Shown here: positions 23,499 to 34,989 of the stretch, one piece after another
Layout: each line of letters starts with the position of its first letter
How positions within the stretch are numbered: the first letter of the stretch is position 1
From: Cryptomeria japonica
Lineage: Eukaryota; Streptophyta; Pinopsida; Cupressales; Cupressaceae
Direction: 5' to 3'
DNA length: 64,000 nt
NCBI RefSeq assembly: GCF_030272615.1
Contig: NC_081415.1
Location: 624,773,740-624,837,739 of the forward strand
The notes under the pieces: model-generated
What the model saw: only the letters and a program-made list of their open reading frames with translations
The model's database searches: none
Told to the model about the DNA's origin: nothing
Position numbers and translations under genes: made by a program

Positions 23499-24798
23499 TG
23501 TGCATGTAAAATTCATCATTAAATTAACTAAAAATCAGAGGGAAATCACGAATCCCTATCTAATTAAAGAAATATTAATAAACCAATGAAATAACACAAT
23601 CAAACAATAGGAGTATTAAATCTATCAGTAAAAACTCCCTATACCATGATTGCATATTGCTTCCATTACTCTTCTTCTCTTTGTGGTATGGTGGCTCTCA
23701 AATATCGTGCTAGCAACCTAAAAATGATATAAAGATTCAAAGTTTGTGATTGTTGAAAATGGAGATTGAATGCTCAATTTATAGATTATTGGAGAGGATT
23801 GATTGAAAGGTAGAACATATTGATTAAGAGGTGGAACTCAAGTGAGATCACATGTTGATTGAGAGTTGAACTGTTGATTTAGAGGAGGAACAAAATAGGT
23901 TGAATAGATTAATTGAGTTAACTGATTGAGAAAAAAGTTGATTGAAAGATGAAAAAGAATGATTGAAGGATAATTAAAGAAATTGAAATAGTTAACTGAT
24001 TGAAATCTTTTTGAGAGATTTATTCAGAAAAAGCTAACTAAAAGAAAGAAATAGGAATTAAAAAGATAATGATTTAATTAATTGATTGATTGAAATAATT
24101 AATTTAGCATGTGCTTGCACTTTGACTTTGATTTTCATTTTAATCTTTGCATGATATTTAATTCAAATATTGAATTTATTTGAAATTCAATTTGTTATTT
24201 GAATATATTTAGAACTTGACTTTGATTTTCAATTTGATTTTGAAATCATGCACATGTATTTGAAATTAGAAGATATTAGAAGAATATGAATTAATGTAAT
24301 TAAATGAAATTAGAAGAAATTAGAATTTGGGGATTTGGAATTGGAATTAGAAGAATAAATTAGTTAATTAAATAATTTAAAGAAACTATTTAATTATTTA
24401 GAAATTGAATTTAATTAAATAATAAAGATCATTTAAATTAAAGGAATTAAATCATAATTAATTAAATAAATAATATTTAATTAATATTTAAAAAAGGGTT
24501 AATGATTAATTGAATAGAGATAGAAATTAAAAATGAATTTATTTAAATAATAAATATTATTTAAATTGAAGACTAAAAATCACAATTAATTAAATAATAA
24601 ATATTTAATTAACATTAGAAAATGGTTTAAATGATTAAATGATGATATAATTGAAATTGGAATAATTAGTAAGATGATGAGGAAATATGAAATTAGAAGA
24701 ATAAGATTAATTAACTTAATTAAAGAATTAAAGAATTATTTAACTAATTTAGATGAATAATTATTATGCGATTAATGAGACATTTTTAGGTGTCTACA
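23499..24798 (-). repeat. 3' LTR of the pol-less element (1,300 bp)
   Basis: On the plus strand TGTGCATG...GTGTCTACA; on the element strand it starts TGTAGACACCTAAAAATG. It is rich in ttaattaaata runs, as is its partner. The complement of 23,778-23,784 (TATAAAT) is a candidate TATA box and is conserved at about 32,750-32,756. Confidence 0.92.
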
Positions 24799-24812
24799 TT
24801 TTCCCCTCTTTG
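24799..24812 (-). promoter_or_regulatory. Polypurine tract of the pol-less element
   Basis: The complement reads CAAAGAGGGGAAAA directly before the 3' LTR start. It differs by one base from the tract at 1,719-1,733. Confidence 0.85.
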
Positions 24813-27546
24813 ATACAATGTCGGAACAACATTGTTTGAAAGAAAATTAAAAAAATTTTGCCCCAATATGTCTTGGTGTGTATACCCTGGTGACACTTAG
24901 GTATAATGCCCCCTCAAGAGATTGTTTATGTAATAAAGGTATGAATGATATCTCGAAAGAAATAGAATGTGAGATAGAATAATAGTTAGTTGATTAGAGA
25001 TAGAGATAGGTGATGTGAAGATGATATTGAGATAGAATATGAGAGAATGAACCTTAGAATGAAATAGAATAATGTTAGATGATAGAAAATGATTTAGAAA
25101 GAGATGATGAGAAAAGAATCAACAAACTAGCAATAAGAAAATGAGATGAAATGATAATGATTGATTCACGAACCTATGTCATTATTTATTGTGCAATATA
25201 TATTCATCACCGAGCCTTATTATGTAACAATGGAGCTTTGCACATCAAGGTATAAGGAACCAAGATGTAAAGATATCTCATTGAAGAAACATAGACATAG
25301 CAGACAAGGAGTGAAACCCTCCATTCAGAGAATAATGCCAGAGGTTGAGGTATGTGGGATAGTTGCAAGCATAACTGTCCTTGACTTTTGCATAGGATAT
25401 TTGCCAGATGAACGTACCAACACAGGCACCCACTGGAACTATTGCCCCAAAACCTCATTGGTCCACACTAAAAATAACAAACAAAGAAAAATATAATTCC
25501 CATCCCGGATCCTCTAGTCACTTGTGGACATCCTTGAGTAGCATAGGAACATGACTTGTCGCCAAATGATAAAAGATAAAGACTGACCAGAACAAAGTTC
25601 AACAGCTATATTGACCTTGTGCCTTCATTCTCAGTTGCTTGATGTGATAGTTGATAATGTCTGATCTCAAAAAGTTGTAGACCCCATTTAAGACTGACCT
25701 ATCTGATTTTGAGTGTATCCTCTTCTATTTAGGACAACATAATGATCACTTGATATGGAAATTGATATGATGGATATGATAGTTTGATCAGTTGATTGCA
25801 GATGTTTGACTGGATAGTCATATCCTTTGCTAACTCCGTGCAAAGCGTTTGCTGGATATCTGCTAGGGTGTTTGATTCTTGTGAGACATTTTATTACAAG
25901 TTTTCTTTTTTATTGATTTTTTATTGTTTTTGGTTGATTTTTTTAGGACATTATATGGATGTTTTTGGATTTTTTCAGGACTTTATCTGAAGTTATTTTA
26001 TTTTTCATGTTTTCTCAATGTTTTTGGATTTGATGAAACATGGCGTGTCATTAATTTATAAAGATAACACTAACTTGGACAAAATCCAGTAGCCATATTG
26101 ATCTATGTCATTCTTTTGATCATTTGATGATTGATAGGAATGTCTAGCTTGAGAGAGTGAATACCCCGTGTAAGGTTGATCTGTCTGGTTTCGAGTGTAC
26201 CCTTCCCTGTATAGGACATGTTGATGTTTGATAGAGTTTGGTCAATAAATTGATTAACAAGACATATGATCAGTTTGATTTTAGACTTTGATAGGTTGTC
26301 TGTTGTTGATTTGATTTGATGGATGGTCTATGCTTTCTTGCTTTGATTTTTCAGTTTTTTTATTTTTTAATTTTTAAGGCTTTTTTCAAAACATTTTACC
26401 TTTTTTTGGGATTTTTTCAGCTATGCCCCTTGTATGTAGACCTATATATCATGATGATCTGGAAAATGCATGTGGAGACAATGAATTTTTGACATGACCT
26501 ATGTTAATGCAATATGCATGATGAAGATGCATTTCCTATTCTAACAAGGATGACTGTATTTGTTTAGCATTTTGTAATACACCAATTTGAGGTGGAGGTA
26601 CAAAACATTTCATATATAAGTCGTCAATCGATCCTTAAGGTCCCTTGGAACATCCAAATTAACACACTTAGTGACTAGGATTTACAAATGGAGATGCAGA
26701 AAACTTCCCCATTGGTTCTTGAAACTTTGATCTTCTTTTGCCCATGTGTGTGCAAATGAGTTAATTCATGCTCTTGTGTTCACTAAAGATCCTTAGAATC
26801 CTATATGACTAGCTATGTGGATTATTCTAACTTCAAAAGCATCCCGAATAGAGCCTTGCTGCCAACAAGCTGTTAGAGCTCCGATGTGGTTATAGACTAT
26901 AATTTCTCAAATATTGCTATGTTCCTAGTAGGTGTTCATATCCCTGATGGAGTTACTCATATTTTCCCATTGTCAATATTTTTGTGTACTTTGTATGTGT
27001 GATTATTCAGTTATATATCATTTCTCTCTTGCCTTGAGATTGATATTTGGCATAGCACTTTTTCTTTTGTATTTTCTTGCCTTCACTTGTAAGTAATGAA
27101 ATCTACTTGGGTGTGATAATTACAGTGGTGCTGAAGTAGAATTTTAGATTTTTGACTAGTCAAATGATAAACTAGGTGTCTATAATGATTTAGATATTCT
27201 ATTAATATGTTTAAGATATAGCAATTAATAGATTTTGGGTTAACAAGTCTCAAATAGTGAAATCACTACCCAACCATAAGTAAAATATCATCATAGGCTA
27301 ATGTTGAAATTGAATGACCTTAGGACCTCAAAGACTTCATGTCCGAATATCTAAGAAAGGAGACAACCCTTGTTTATCTTGAATGCAAACAAATGATAAA
27401 CTTGGATAGTTGCCTTGTTTTATTGATGTTGCTATATGCTTATGTATTTGAAAAAGAAACTATATGTGATGCAATGCTTTGAATAAAATGAGATGCAATA
27501 TAGAAAGTAAAACCTAAACTAACCCAACCCTTAGTTATAATATTGT
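24813..27546 (-). other. Non-coding tail of the pol-less element
   Basis: Mostly AT- and T-rich with no pol motif. A 335-bp stretch (25,161-25,496) is open on the plus strand for 111 codons and overlaps an 83-codon open frame on the minus strand, but neither product is recognisable. The paired phrases near 25,618-25,730 and 26,096-26,210 (each with 'gaccccattt/ataccccgtg', 'tgacctatctg/tgatctgtctg' and 'gagtgtaccc'-type blocks) look like an old ~480-bp duplication. Confidence 0.5.
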
Positions 27547-29570
27547 TTAAGGTGCATTTTGTTCATAGGGTCTTTGTTTGAAGAGTCGGATAAAGATGTC
27601 TTTTCCAATAGGATATAAGGACTCAGCTAAGTGTACATGTTCAACATCTCCAATGTTGATTTTATTAGTTTTTGGATTTTGTGGATCAATAGAGGGAAAT
27701 CCAGCTCTAGCACCCATTAATTCAGCTATAGCCTTATCATTTTTAAATAAATCCAAGTATGGTAGGTCCTCTTTCCCCAATCTATCAAGTGCAGGTATAT
27801 GAGGCAAATAGATTCCAGTTTCGAAGTTGTGACATGAGCAGGTGTTATGTTTATTTTTGTCAATACATTGGAATTTGATGATGACACACATACATTTGTT
27901 GACAAGTTGTTCTCTGTAGTATGATAAAGACTAGTGATTGATAAGGGGTTCATAAAAACCTTTTGTAGAGGGATGGGGATCATGAGGGAGACTAGGAGAA
28001 ATGGTAAGTTCATTTGAGAGGGAATATTGTAAGTAACATGGAGGATTATGACATGGAGATGAAGGGATGGAGGGATCTTGATCAGGATCTAGAGAAATAA
28101 TGCGATCTTGCTTAGGACATTAAAGTGAAGGAATACTTTGATCTTGACTTGGAATAGGACCATTGGATTTTGTGCTTCTCTATTGAATTTAAATTGGATC
28201 ATTGGAGTTTTCACTTTTCTCTTGATTTTGAATTGGATTATTGGATTTTGAGCTTTTCTCTTTATTTTAAATTGGATCATTGGATTTTTCACTTTTCTCA
28301 TTATTTTGGATTGGATCATTATGAATGGAAGGGATATCATGATCTTGCTTAGGCATTGGATGTTGAATGGGACTTGGAAAGGCACTTTTCTCTTGAGATG
28401 GAAGGGGATAATCGTGAATGGAATACAAAAGGATCATAGGATCATCATAGTATTATTGGTCGGTGGGATGTTGATCAAAAATTGGATAGGATGGAAGGGT
28501 TTTTTCTTGATCTTTATTTATTTCAAGACTCATTTCTTCTGATTTTGGATCATCCTCTTGACACATGGAAGGAGTTTGGATAAGCATGGGAGATTCTTGG
28601 AATGTTTCAACATATTGGCCTAATGAGAAAGGATTTTGAATGAGACTCTTTGTAATAGGATTATAGGATGTGATTGGGTCTTGAATTTCTGAATCATGGA
28701 AAGGACTGAAATCATGACTTGGATTAGATTGGATTTATATTATGGATAGCCCATGGGAGGTTGCATTATTGGATAAAGATGGTGTGGACTTCTCTTGTGT
28801 AACTTCAGGGCATGAGGAAATGGTGGAATATATGGAGGCTACTTGAGGTGCAAAGTCTTGATGGTAAGAGTCATTGCTAGACATGGGCAAATGACCTTTT
28901 TGCATGATAGGTGACACATTGGCCATGTTCGATTGAAGTCCAAAGGGTGACACATTTGTAATAAACTTGCATTCATTTGGGATACCCTTGGTGGTGTATT
29001 TGAAGCCATAGGAGGATATTCACAAACATGTGATGTGACTGAAGGAAAAATTGATTGTGTAATTGTGTGTGACTTTGGTAGTGGTTGACTTGTTTGTATA
29101 ATTTGTGGTGCAGAGAGTTGTGTCATTTGTTGTATTGGTTGTTGGACTTGTATTATTGGATGTATTTGCTATTGATATTGGTTTCTCATGTTTATTTTTG
29201 TGAGAATAGTTGGTATGTATGACTTGATAATAAGAGCTCGCACATCAACTGGCTCTAGGTTTGTAATGGGATCTCCAAATTTTTGAAATAGTTTGAACAT
29301 TTGGGATCTACTCTCTTCACCTTTTTTAACGTTTTTTTCCAAGATCTCTATTTCTTGAGATAGTTTCTCTTCAAGTGATGGAGAAATAGAAATGACACTT
29401 GTTTCTTCCTGATAGGTTTGATGTACGTTTTCAAACATGTATATGTTGGATTGAGATGATTGATTGTTTGGTTGCAATGACATGGTCCCACGAAAGTCAG
29501 AAGTTTGATAAGGGTAATGTTGTCTCCAAGAAGTTTGAGAGCTTGTTTCAACCAGGTCACTATATGCCAT
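27547..29570 (-). pseudogene. Decayed reading frame of unknown function in the LTR element
   Basis: Five open pieces on the minus strand (29,169-29,570; 28,839-29,126; 28,735-28,953; 28,089-28,385; 27,547-28,013 in two frames) use only two frames and lie end to end, so they probably derive from one frame of about 670 codons. The N-terminal piece starts MAYSDLVETSSQTSW, is Ser/Gln-rich, then carries a short charged segment (LEEKLSQEIEILEKNVKKGE) that could coil. The next piece is Gln/Thr/Ser/Pro-rich. A 13-residue repeat follows (28,154-28,348). The C-terminal piece is the most globular-looking (GKEDLPYLDLFKNDKAIAEL, then GARAGFPSIDPQNP). No zinc knuckle, protease or polymerase motif is present. 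It could be a divergent gag-like protein or a protein private to this family; I cannot assign a function. Confidence 0.55.
28154..28348 (-). repeat. Five-unit 39-bp tandem repeat
   Basis: The block ATTGGATCATTGG recurs at 28,154, 28,193, 28,232, 28,271 and 28,310, an exact 39-bp period with substitutions but no indels. On the minus strand it encodes a 13-residue unit of the form NPMIQFKIKRKVK. Frame-preserving length suggests expansion while the frame was under coding constraint. Confidence 0.88.
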
Positions 29571-29859
29571 TTTTTTTTGGATTTTTGAAGTTTAGGGATG
29601 AAATGCAATGCAACTAAGGGATGAAAATGCAACCCTATTTTTTGGAATTTTTTGAGAATTTTGAAAATGGACAAATACAACTAAGGATGAAAAATGCAAC
29701 CTATGTTTTTAATTTTTTGCCAAATTGGATTAAGGAATGACAAGATGAAATCCTAAAGAATGACAGTGCAACCTATGGACTTGGACTAGGGAACACCCTA
29801 ATTTTGAAAATAATGCAAAATGGAGATAATCATTTGACCCTATGTCTTATGAGGATGTA

Positions 29860-30335
29860 GACTATGCAAGGACTAAAACTGGGATTATGACGACTATGCA
29901 AGGACTTATGCAAAGATTATGATGACTATGCAAGGACTATATACGAAGATTATGACAACTGTGCAAGGATTATATGCAACGATTATGAGGATGCTAATGG
30001 GATGCAAATGAGGACTTTATAAGGACAATGCAAGACAATGTAAGGACTTATGTGAAGATTATGATGACGTATATGGGGTTTCTATAAGGACATAGATGAA
30101 GACTATATAAGGATTGATGTAAGACTATATGAGGACTATAATAAGGATGTAAATGAGGATTATGCAAGGACTTATGCAACTTCTAAGGACATATGTGAGG
30201 ATAATAATAAGGACGTAAATGAGGATGATAATAATGGCATAAATGAGGCTTATGCAAGGACTTATGAAAATCCTAAGAACATATATGAGGATGATAATAA
30301 GGATGTAAATGAGGACTATGCAAGGACTACCTATG
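29860..30335. repeat. Degenerate short tandem repeat array
   Basis: Variants of 'tatgcaaggacttatg', 'gaagattatgatgac' and 'ggatgtaaatgaggat' alternate for about 470 bp. The open stretch at 30,125-30,340 (minus) is an Ile/Leu/Tyr-rich translation of this array and is not considered a gene. Confidence 0.8.
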
Positions 30336-31284
30336 GTCACAAGTATGTAAATTTTTTGAGTTTGTAGGACTGTCTAATGTTTCAAGATAAAATTTATTTC
30401 TAGTAATTATGTCTATAGGACAAGTTTTTTATTTTCTAAATTTGAGAACAAAAGTTTGAAGACAGGTATAGTTGATTGGACTATGTTCTGACCAACTCTA
30501 AGAATGCAAAGATACATAAGATAGGGCCTGAAATAGCCCAAACACTAACTCAATACTAGTCTGGTACAATGATACATATAAAAGAAAATAATACAATCTT
30601 AGGCTAGAAAGTGGACACCATTCAATGAGGCCCCCACAACAAAATACCGAAACAAAATGAACAGATAAGGAGTCTGGCAGCACTGGTTCCACTCCACGGC
30701 ACACACTTCTCGAGCATGCTAGTCTCTCTTACCTCAAAGATCCGAAGATATGATCACCAAGGGATTTTTGTCTCATAATGCAAGGTGCATGTGGGGTATC
30801 TATGGGGTATGATCTACACTCTCGAAAATAGTGAATGTGGGATTTGGGCTACTAAGTTGGTTCTTATTGTAAATTTTAAGGGATCCTGATCCAACGATGT
30901 ATTCTCAGACAAAGCCAATTAAGACTTTAGTTAAGATTATCAGTGCACGGAAGGCCCCCACATACATCAAATTCACTCAACGCTCTAGCCGCCTGACCAA
31001 TATATTTATATAGCGGCTCGGAAAACCCGCTCGAGAGTATGCTGCAAGAGATGATATCCTGAATGCATCCCAATTCGAAGTAACTCTATGGGGTGACGAA
31101 ATCCCTAGTCAAAGATATTGCTCACTACTAAAATGACAAAAATGGGTGTTGTTATCACCTTCTCCATTTCTCCCAAGACCCCAAAGGTGGGTGGAAAGGT
31201 AGTTAATGCAACAGTAGGTCCACGCCAAACACAATAAAAAGTTCTTTCCCTTAAAAAAAAATGAAGTGTGAGTTATTCTATTGA

Positions 31285-31552
31285 TAAGCCTCATTCACGT
31301 TCATTTTAAAACCCAAACTTGGGTGTGAGATACAAATGTGCATGTCAATTTTAGAACACCAAAATGAAGTTTGAAAGCATGCATGTCAATTTTAACCAAG
31401 TTTATTTTAAACCCAAAACTGAAGTGTGAAAGCACGCATGTCAATTTTAAACAAGTTTATTTTAAGCCCAAAATTAAAGTGTGATAACATGCATTTCCAT
31501 TTTAACCAGGTTTATTTTAAGCCCAAAAATGAAGTGTGACAACATGTGTGTT
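31285..31552. repeat. 55-bp tandem repeat in the leader
   Basis: 'GAAGT.TGAAAGCA' type blocks recur at 31,366, 31,421, 31,476 and 31,531, an exact 55-bp spacing, each followed by 'catgtcaattttaaccaagtt'-like sequence. A partial unit precedes at about 31,285-31,360. Confidence 0.88.
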
Positions 31553-31679
31553 TATGATTCAATAATAATTCGATCCTCTCTATAAAATTTCCACATGTTG
31601 TAGATAGATAATCAGTAACCCAAGAAAATCGATAGAAAATAGAAAACTTAACAATGAATAATACGAATGCATAATGATA

Positions 31680-32365
31680 CCTGAGCGAATGCGTGATACT
31701 GTATGATCAATTACGTAAAAATGACAATGGAAATGCAAAATCCTGACAAAATGAATGCGTGATACTGACAGAGTGATTGCGTGAAAATATCTAGGCGAAT
31801 GCGTAAAACACAGATAGACCAAAAAAAATAAAAATAAAAAGTTTAATTCTGATCTGGAACCTGCAAAACAGATTGTGATGCCCTAGCAAGATCTCTCATC
31901 ATCCATTCTATATTAAGAAAATCATATTTTACTCTATACGAGAGAACTAGGTTGTTATATTTATCAATGGTTGGTTGGTCCTATAGATCTTGTATCTTCT
32001 TTTCTTCCTTTAGGATTTTCTGATAACATTTGGCTTGTCTTCTTTGTTCCTTCATCCTCCTAGCACCTGAAATCCCAAATTGTACCTTACGTGCCATAAG
32101 ATGTCATAATTAAAACATGCAATAAAGGTAAACAATGTTCAGATTTAACCAATTTCATACAAAATCTAACAGAATAGAAAGCAGGAAAGAAGAAATATCA
32201 GATACACAGAACACATAAATAACTCTGTCGATTGTGTGACAAAATCCGAGTGAATGTGTGACAAAATAAAGGCTATTGCATGATGAGGTCTGCACGAATG
32301 TGTGACCCTATGTGATCGATTGCATGATTCTGTAAATGTGATTGCGTGATTGTTCAATCCATTGT
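31680..32365. repeat. Scattered 'GAATGCGTGA' motif cluster in the leader
   Basis: A decamer of the form G-A-A/T-T-G-C/T-G/A-T-G-A occurs many times in two clusters (about 31,685-31,810 and 32,230-32,365), with irregular spacing. It lies between the primer site and the decayed reading frame, where a packaging or translational signal could sit. No function can be shown from sequence. Confidence 0.6.
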
Positions 32366-32450
32366 GCAATCTATACAAAACCTACAAACAATGAAAATTT
32401 CCTATGACCTGCAAAAATCACACAGAAAACCAGAAGATTAATTAGTCATT

Positions 32451-32470
32451 GATTCACGTCGGGCTCACCA
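32451..32470 (-). promoter_or_regulatory. Primer binding site matching tRNA-Trp
   Basis: The plus strand reads GATTCACGTCGGGCTCACCA, ending 3 bp before the 5' LTR. From memory of plant tRNA-Trp(CCA), this is its 3' end with one substitution (C for T in the acceptor stem). The minus strand, TGGTGAGCCCGACGTGAATC, would anneal to it. This fixes the element's orientation. Confidence 0.8.
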
Positions 32471-32473
32471 AAA

Positions 32474-33774
32474 TGTGTATGTAAAATTCATCATTAAATT
32501 AACTAGAAATCAGAGGGAAATCACAAATCTCTATCTAATTAAAGAATTCTAAATAAACCAATGAAATAACACAATCAAAGAATAGGAGTATAAAATCTAT
32601 CAATAAAAACTCCTTATCCCATGATTGCATATTGCTTCCATTTCTCTTCTTCTCTTTGTGGTATGGTGGCTCTCAGATATTGCATTGGCAACCTACAAAT
32701 AACACAAAGATTCAAAGTTCGTGATTGTTGACAATGGAGATTGAATGCTCAATTTATAGATTATTAGAGAGGATTGATTGAAAGGTGGAACATATTGATT
32801 AAGACGTGGAACTTAGGTGAGATCGCATGCTGATTGATAGTTGAACTATTGACTTAGAGGTGGAACAAAATAGATTGAATAGATTAATTGAGTTAACTGA
32901 TTGAGAAAAAAGATGATTAAAAGATGAAAAAGAATGGTTGGAGGATAATTAAAGAAACTGAAATAGTTAACTGATTGAAAGATTTTTGAGAGATTTGTTT
33001 AGAAATAACTAACTAAAAGATAGAAATAGGAATTGAAAAGATGATGATTTAATTAATTAATTGATTGAATTAATTAATTTAGCACGTGCTTGCACTTTGA
33101 CTTTGATTTTCAATTTAATCTTTGCATGATATTTAATTCAAATATTGAATTTATTTTAAATTCAATTTGTTATTTGAATATATTTAGAGCTTGACTTTGA
33201 TTTTCAATCTAATTTTTGAAATCATGCACATGTATTTGAAATTAGAAGAAATTAGAAGAATATGAATCAATGTAATTAAACAAAATTAGAAGAAATTAGA
33301 ATTTGGGGATTTGGAATTGGAATTAGAAGAATAAATTAGTTAATTAAATAATTTAAAGAAACTATTTAATTATTTAGAAATTAAATTTAATTAAATAATA
33401 AAGATCATTTAAATTAAAGGAAGTAAATCATAATTAATTAAATAAATAATATTTAATTAATATTTAGAAAAGGGTTAATGATTAATTGAATAGAGATAGA
33501 AATTGAAAATGAATTTATTTAAATAATAAAGATTATTTAAATTGAAGATTAAAAATCACAATTAATTAAATAATAAATATTTAATTAACATTAGAAAATG
33601 GTTTAAATGATTAAATGATGATAGAATTGAATTTGGAATAAATAATAAGATGATGAGGAAATATGAATTTAGAAGAATAAGATTAATTAACTTAATTAAA
33701 TAATTAAAGAATTATTTAACTAATTTAGATGAATAATTAGTATGCGATTAATGAGACATTTTTAGGTGTCTATA
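32474..33774 (-). repeat. 5' LTR of the pol-less element (1,301 bp)
   Basis: On the plus strand TGTGTATG...GTGTCTATA, collinear with 23,499-24,798. The terminal TA (for CA) is a single transition. GGAGG follows directly. Confidence 0.92.
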
Positions 33775-33779
33775 GGAGG

Positions 33780-34980
33780 CATTTCACTAATCAAAGTTTC
33801 CAACTTTGAAATCTTGACTTGTCAATGGGAGATCTTCAATTTTTGAGAGATTGAACAATCATGATTGAAGTATTGCTAGATAATATCATTCATCAATACT
33901 TGTGAAGGACAAATATTCACCCTGAGTTAAGAGAGACTTTATGATGGATTTGAGAATCTATTAATCATTATAGATTTTTTTGGAAACATTGACAAGAAAT
34001 TTCAATTTCTCAATTTGTCTTTTTCTCTTTGGTAAAGCTTAAAATTATACAAAAAAATGAAGACTCCTATATGCATGTTGGCTACTAGAAGGTAGATGGC
34101 TTTTTTAGGGTAAATAACTGATAAGAGATTGAATACTAGTTTGAGTTATAAATATCTACTAGTCCTATATATAATTATATCCTTTCTAGGGGAGGGTTTT
34201 ATAATGACAAATCATAGATATCGTGTGAGTTCAAACATCTCATCATCGTTTATGGCCATTTCTCTAGATAGAGGTCTAAGCAATTCTATGACTAAGAATA
34301 TAAGTAAGCCAATATTTAAGAAATAAGTATTGGGTGAGCTGGATGTTGTCCTCATAACCTATGACAAATTTTGGATTTGATTGCCCAAGGATTTTGACAA
34401 ATAGAATGAATAAATTCCAAAAATCCCAATGATTCTAATGGATGATGTGGATGATTACCAAGTAAACAAAGAGGAAAAAATTAGGAGTTTGAATTTCCTA
34501 ATGAATTTGACCAATGTAGTAGAGAACACAACCCCAGATTAGATTTCAACCTACATTCGTCAGGAAGGTCTAGAGGAACAGTTTCAAGTAGCTAAGGTGG
34601 AAAGAGAGAACCTAGTGGATGAGGACAAGATGGAAATGAATGAAGAAGTTTAGAAGGATTAGGTGACTTTCTGGGCTCGTATTTTATTTTTAGATTATTA
34701 ATATAAATGATCTGGTATTTTAGAATAGAGTAGGAGTTAGAATAGTTTGTCCAAGTGTTCTGGAGGTTAGAACAATTTTTGCTTTTCTTATAGAATGCCC
34801 ATGATTTTGATTCTAGAAACTATTAGAAGATCTGCTTAACTAATATTTTAATACTGGGAAAGATCTTTATTTCTCTTTTAGTATTACAAACTTGTTTTAT
34901 GGAAGTTGAATATTTTCTACAATGAATGGGGATCGACCCTTACTAATAGTTTAATTATCCAAAATAACAAACAAATAGTG
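33780..34980. other. AT-rich sequence downstream of the LTR element
   Basis: Continues the pre-insertion sequence from 23,493. Small open stretches (34,129-34,326 plus) are not recognisable. From about 34,360 to 34,660 a broken plus-strand reading is rich in Asp, Glu, Asn and Lys (for example ILMDDVDDYQVNKEEKIRSL), possibly the N-terminal part of the repeat that follows. Confidence 0.35.
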
Positions 34981-34989
34981 AACTGGTTG

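Larger units (their letters stand above)
23499..33774 (-). mobile_element. 10.3-kb LTR element without recognisable pol
   Basis: LTRs at 23,499-24,798 and 32,474-33,774 and a perfect duplication GGAGG (23,494-23,498 and 33,775-33,779) define the element. On the minus strand it has a tRNA-Trp-type primer site, a ~2.9-kb leader rich in tandem repeats, a decayed central reading frame (29,570 to 27,547), a ~2.7-kb non-coding tail, a polypurine tract and the 3' LTR. I find no protease, integrase, RT or RNase H motif in either orientation, so it fits the 'large retrotransposon derivative' class that moves with enzymes from a partner. The LTRs differ at roughly 5-8% of sites by eye. Superfamily is not provable from this copy; the LTR style suggests Ty3/gypsy. 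Confidence 0.88.

Noticed and set aside
30125-30340. 71-codon hydrophobic membrane protein
   Set aside because: The Ile/Leu/Tyr-rich translation is produced entirely by the local tandem repeat.
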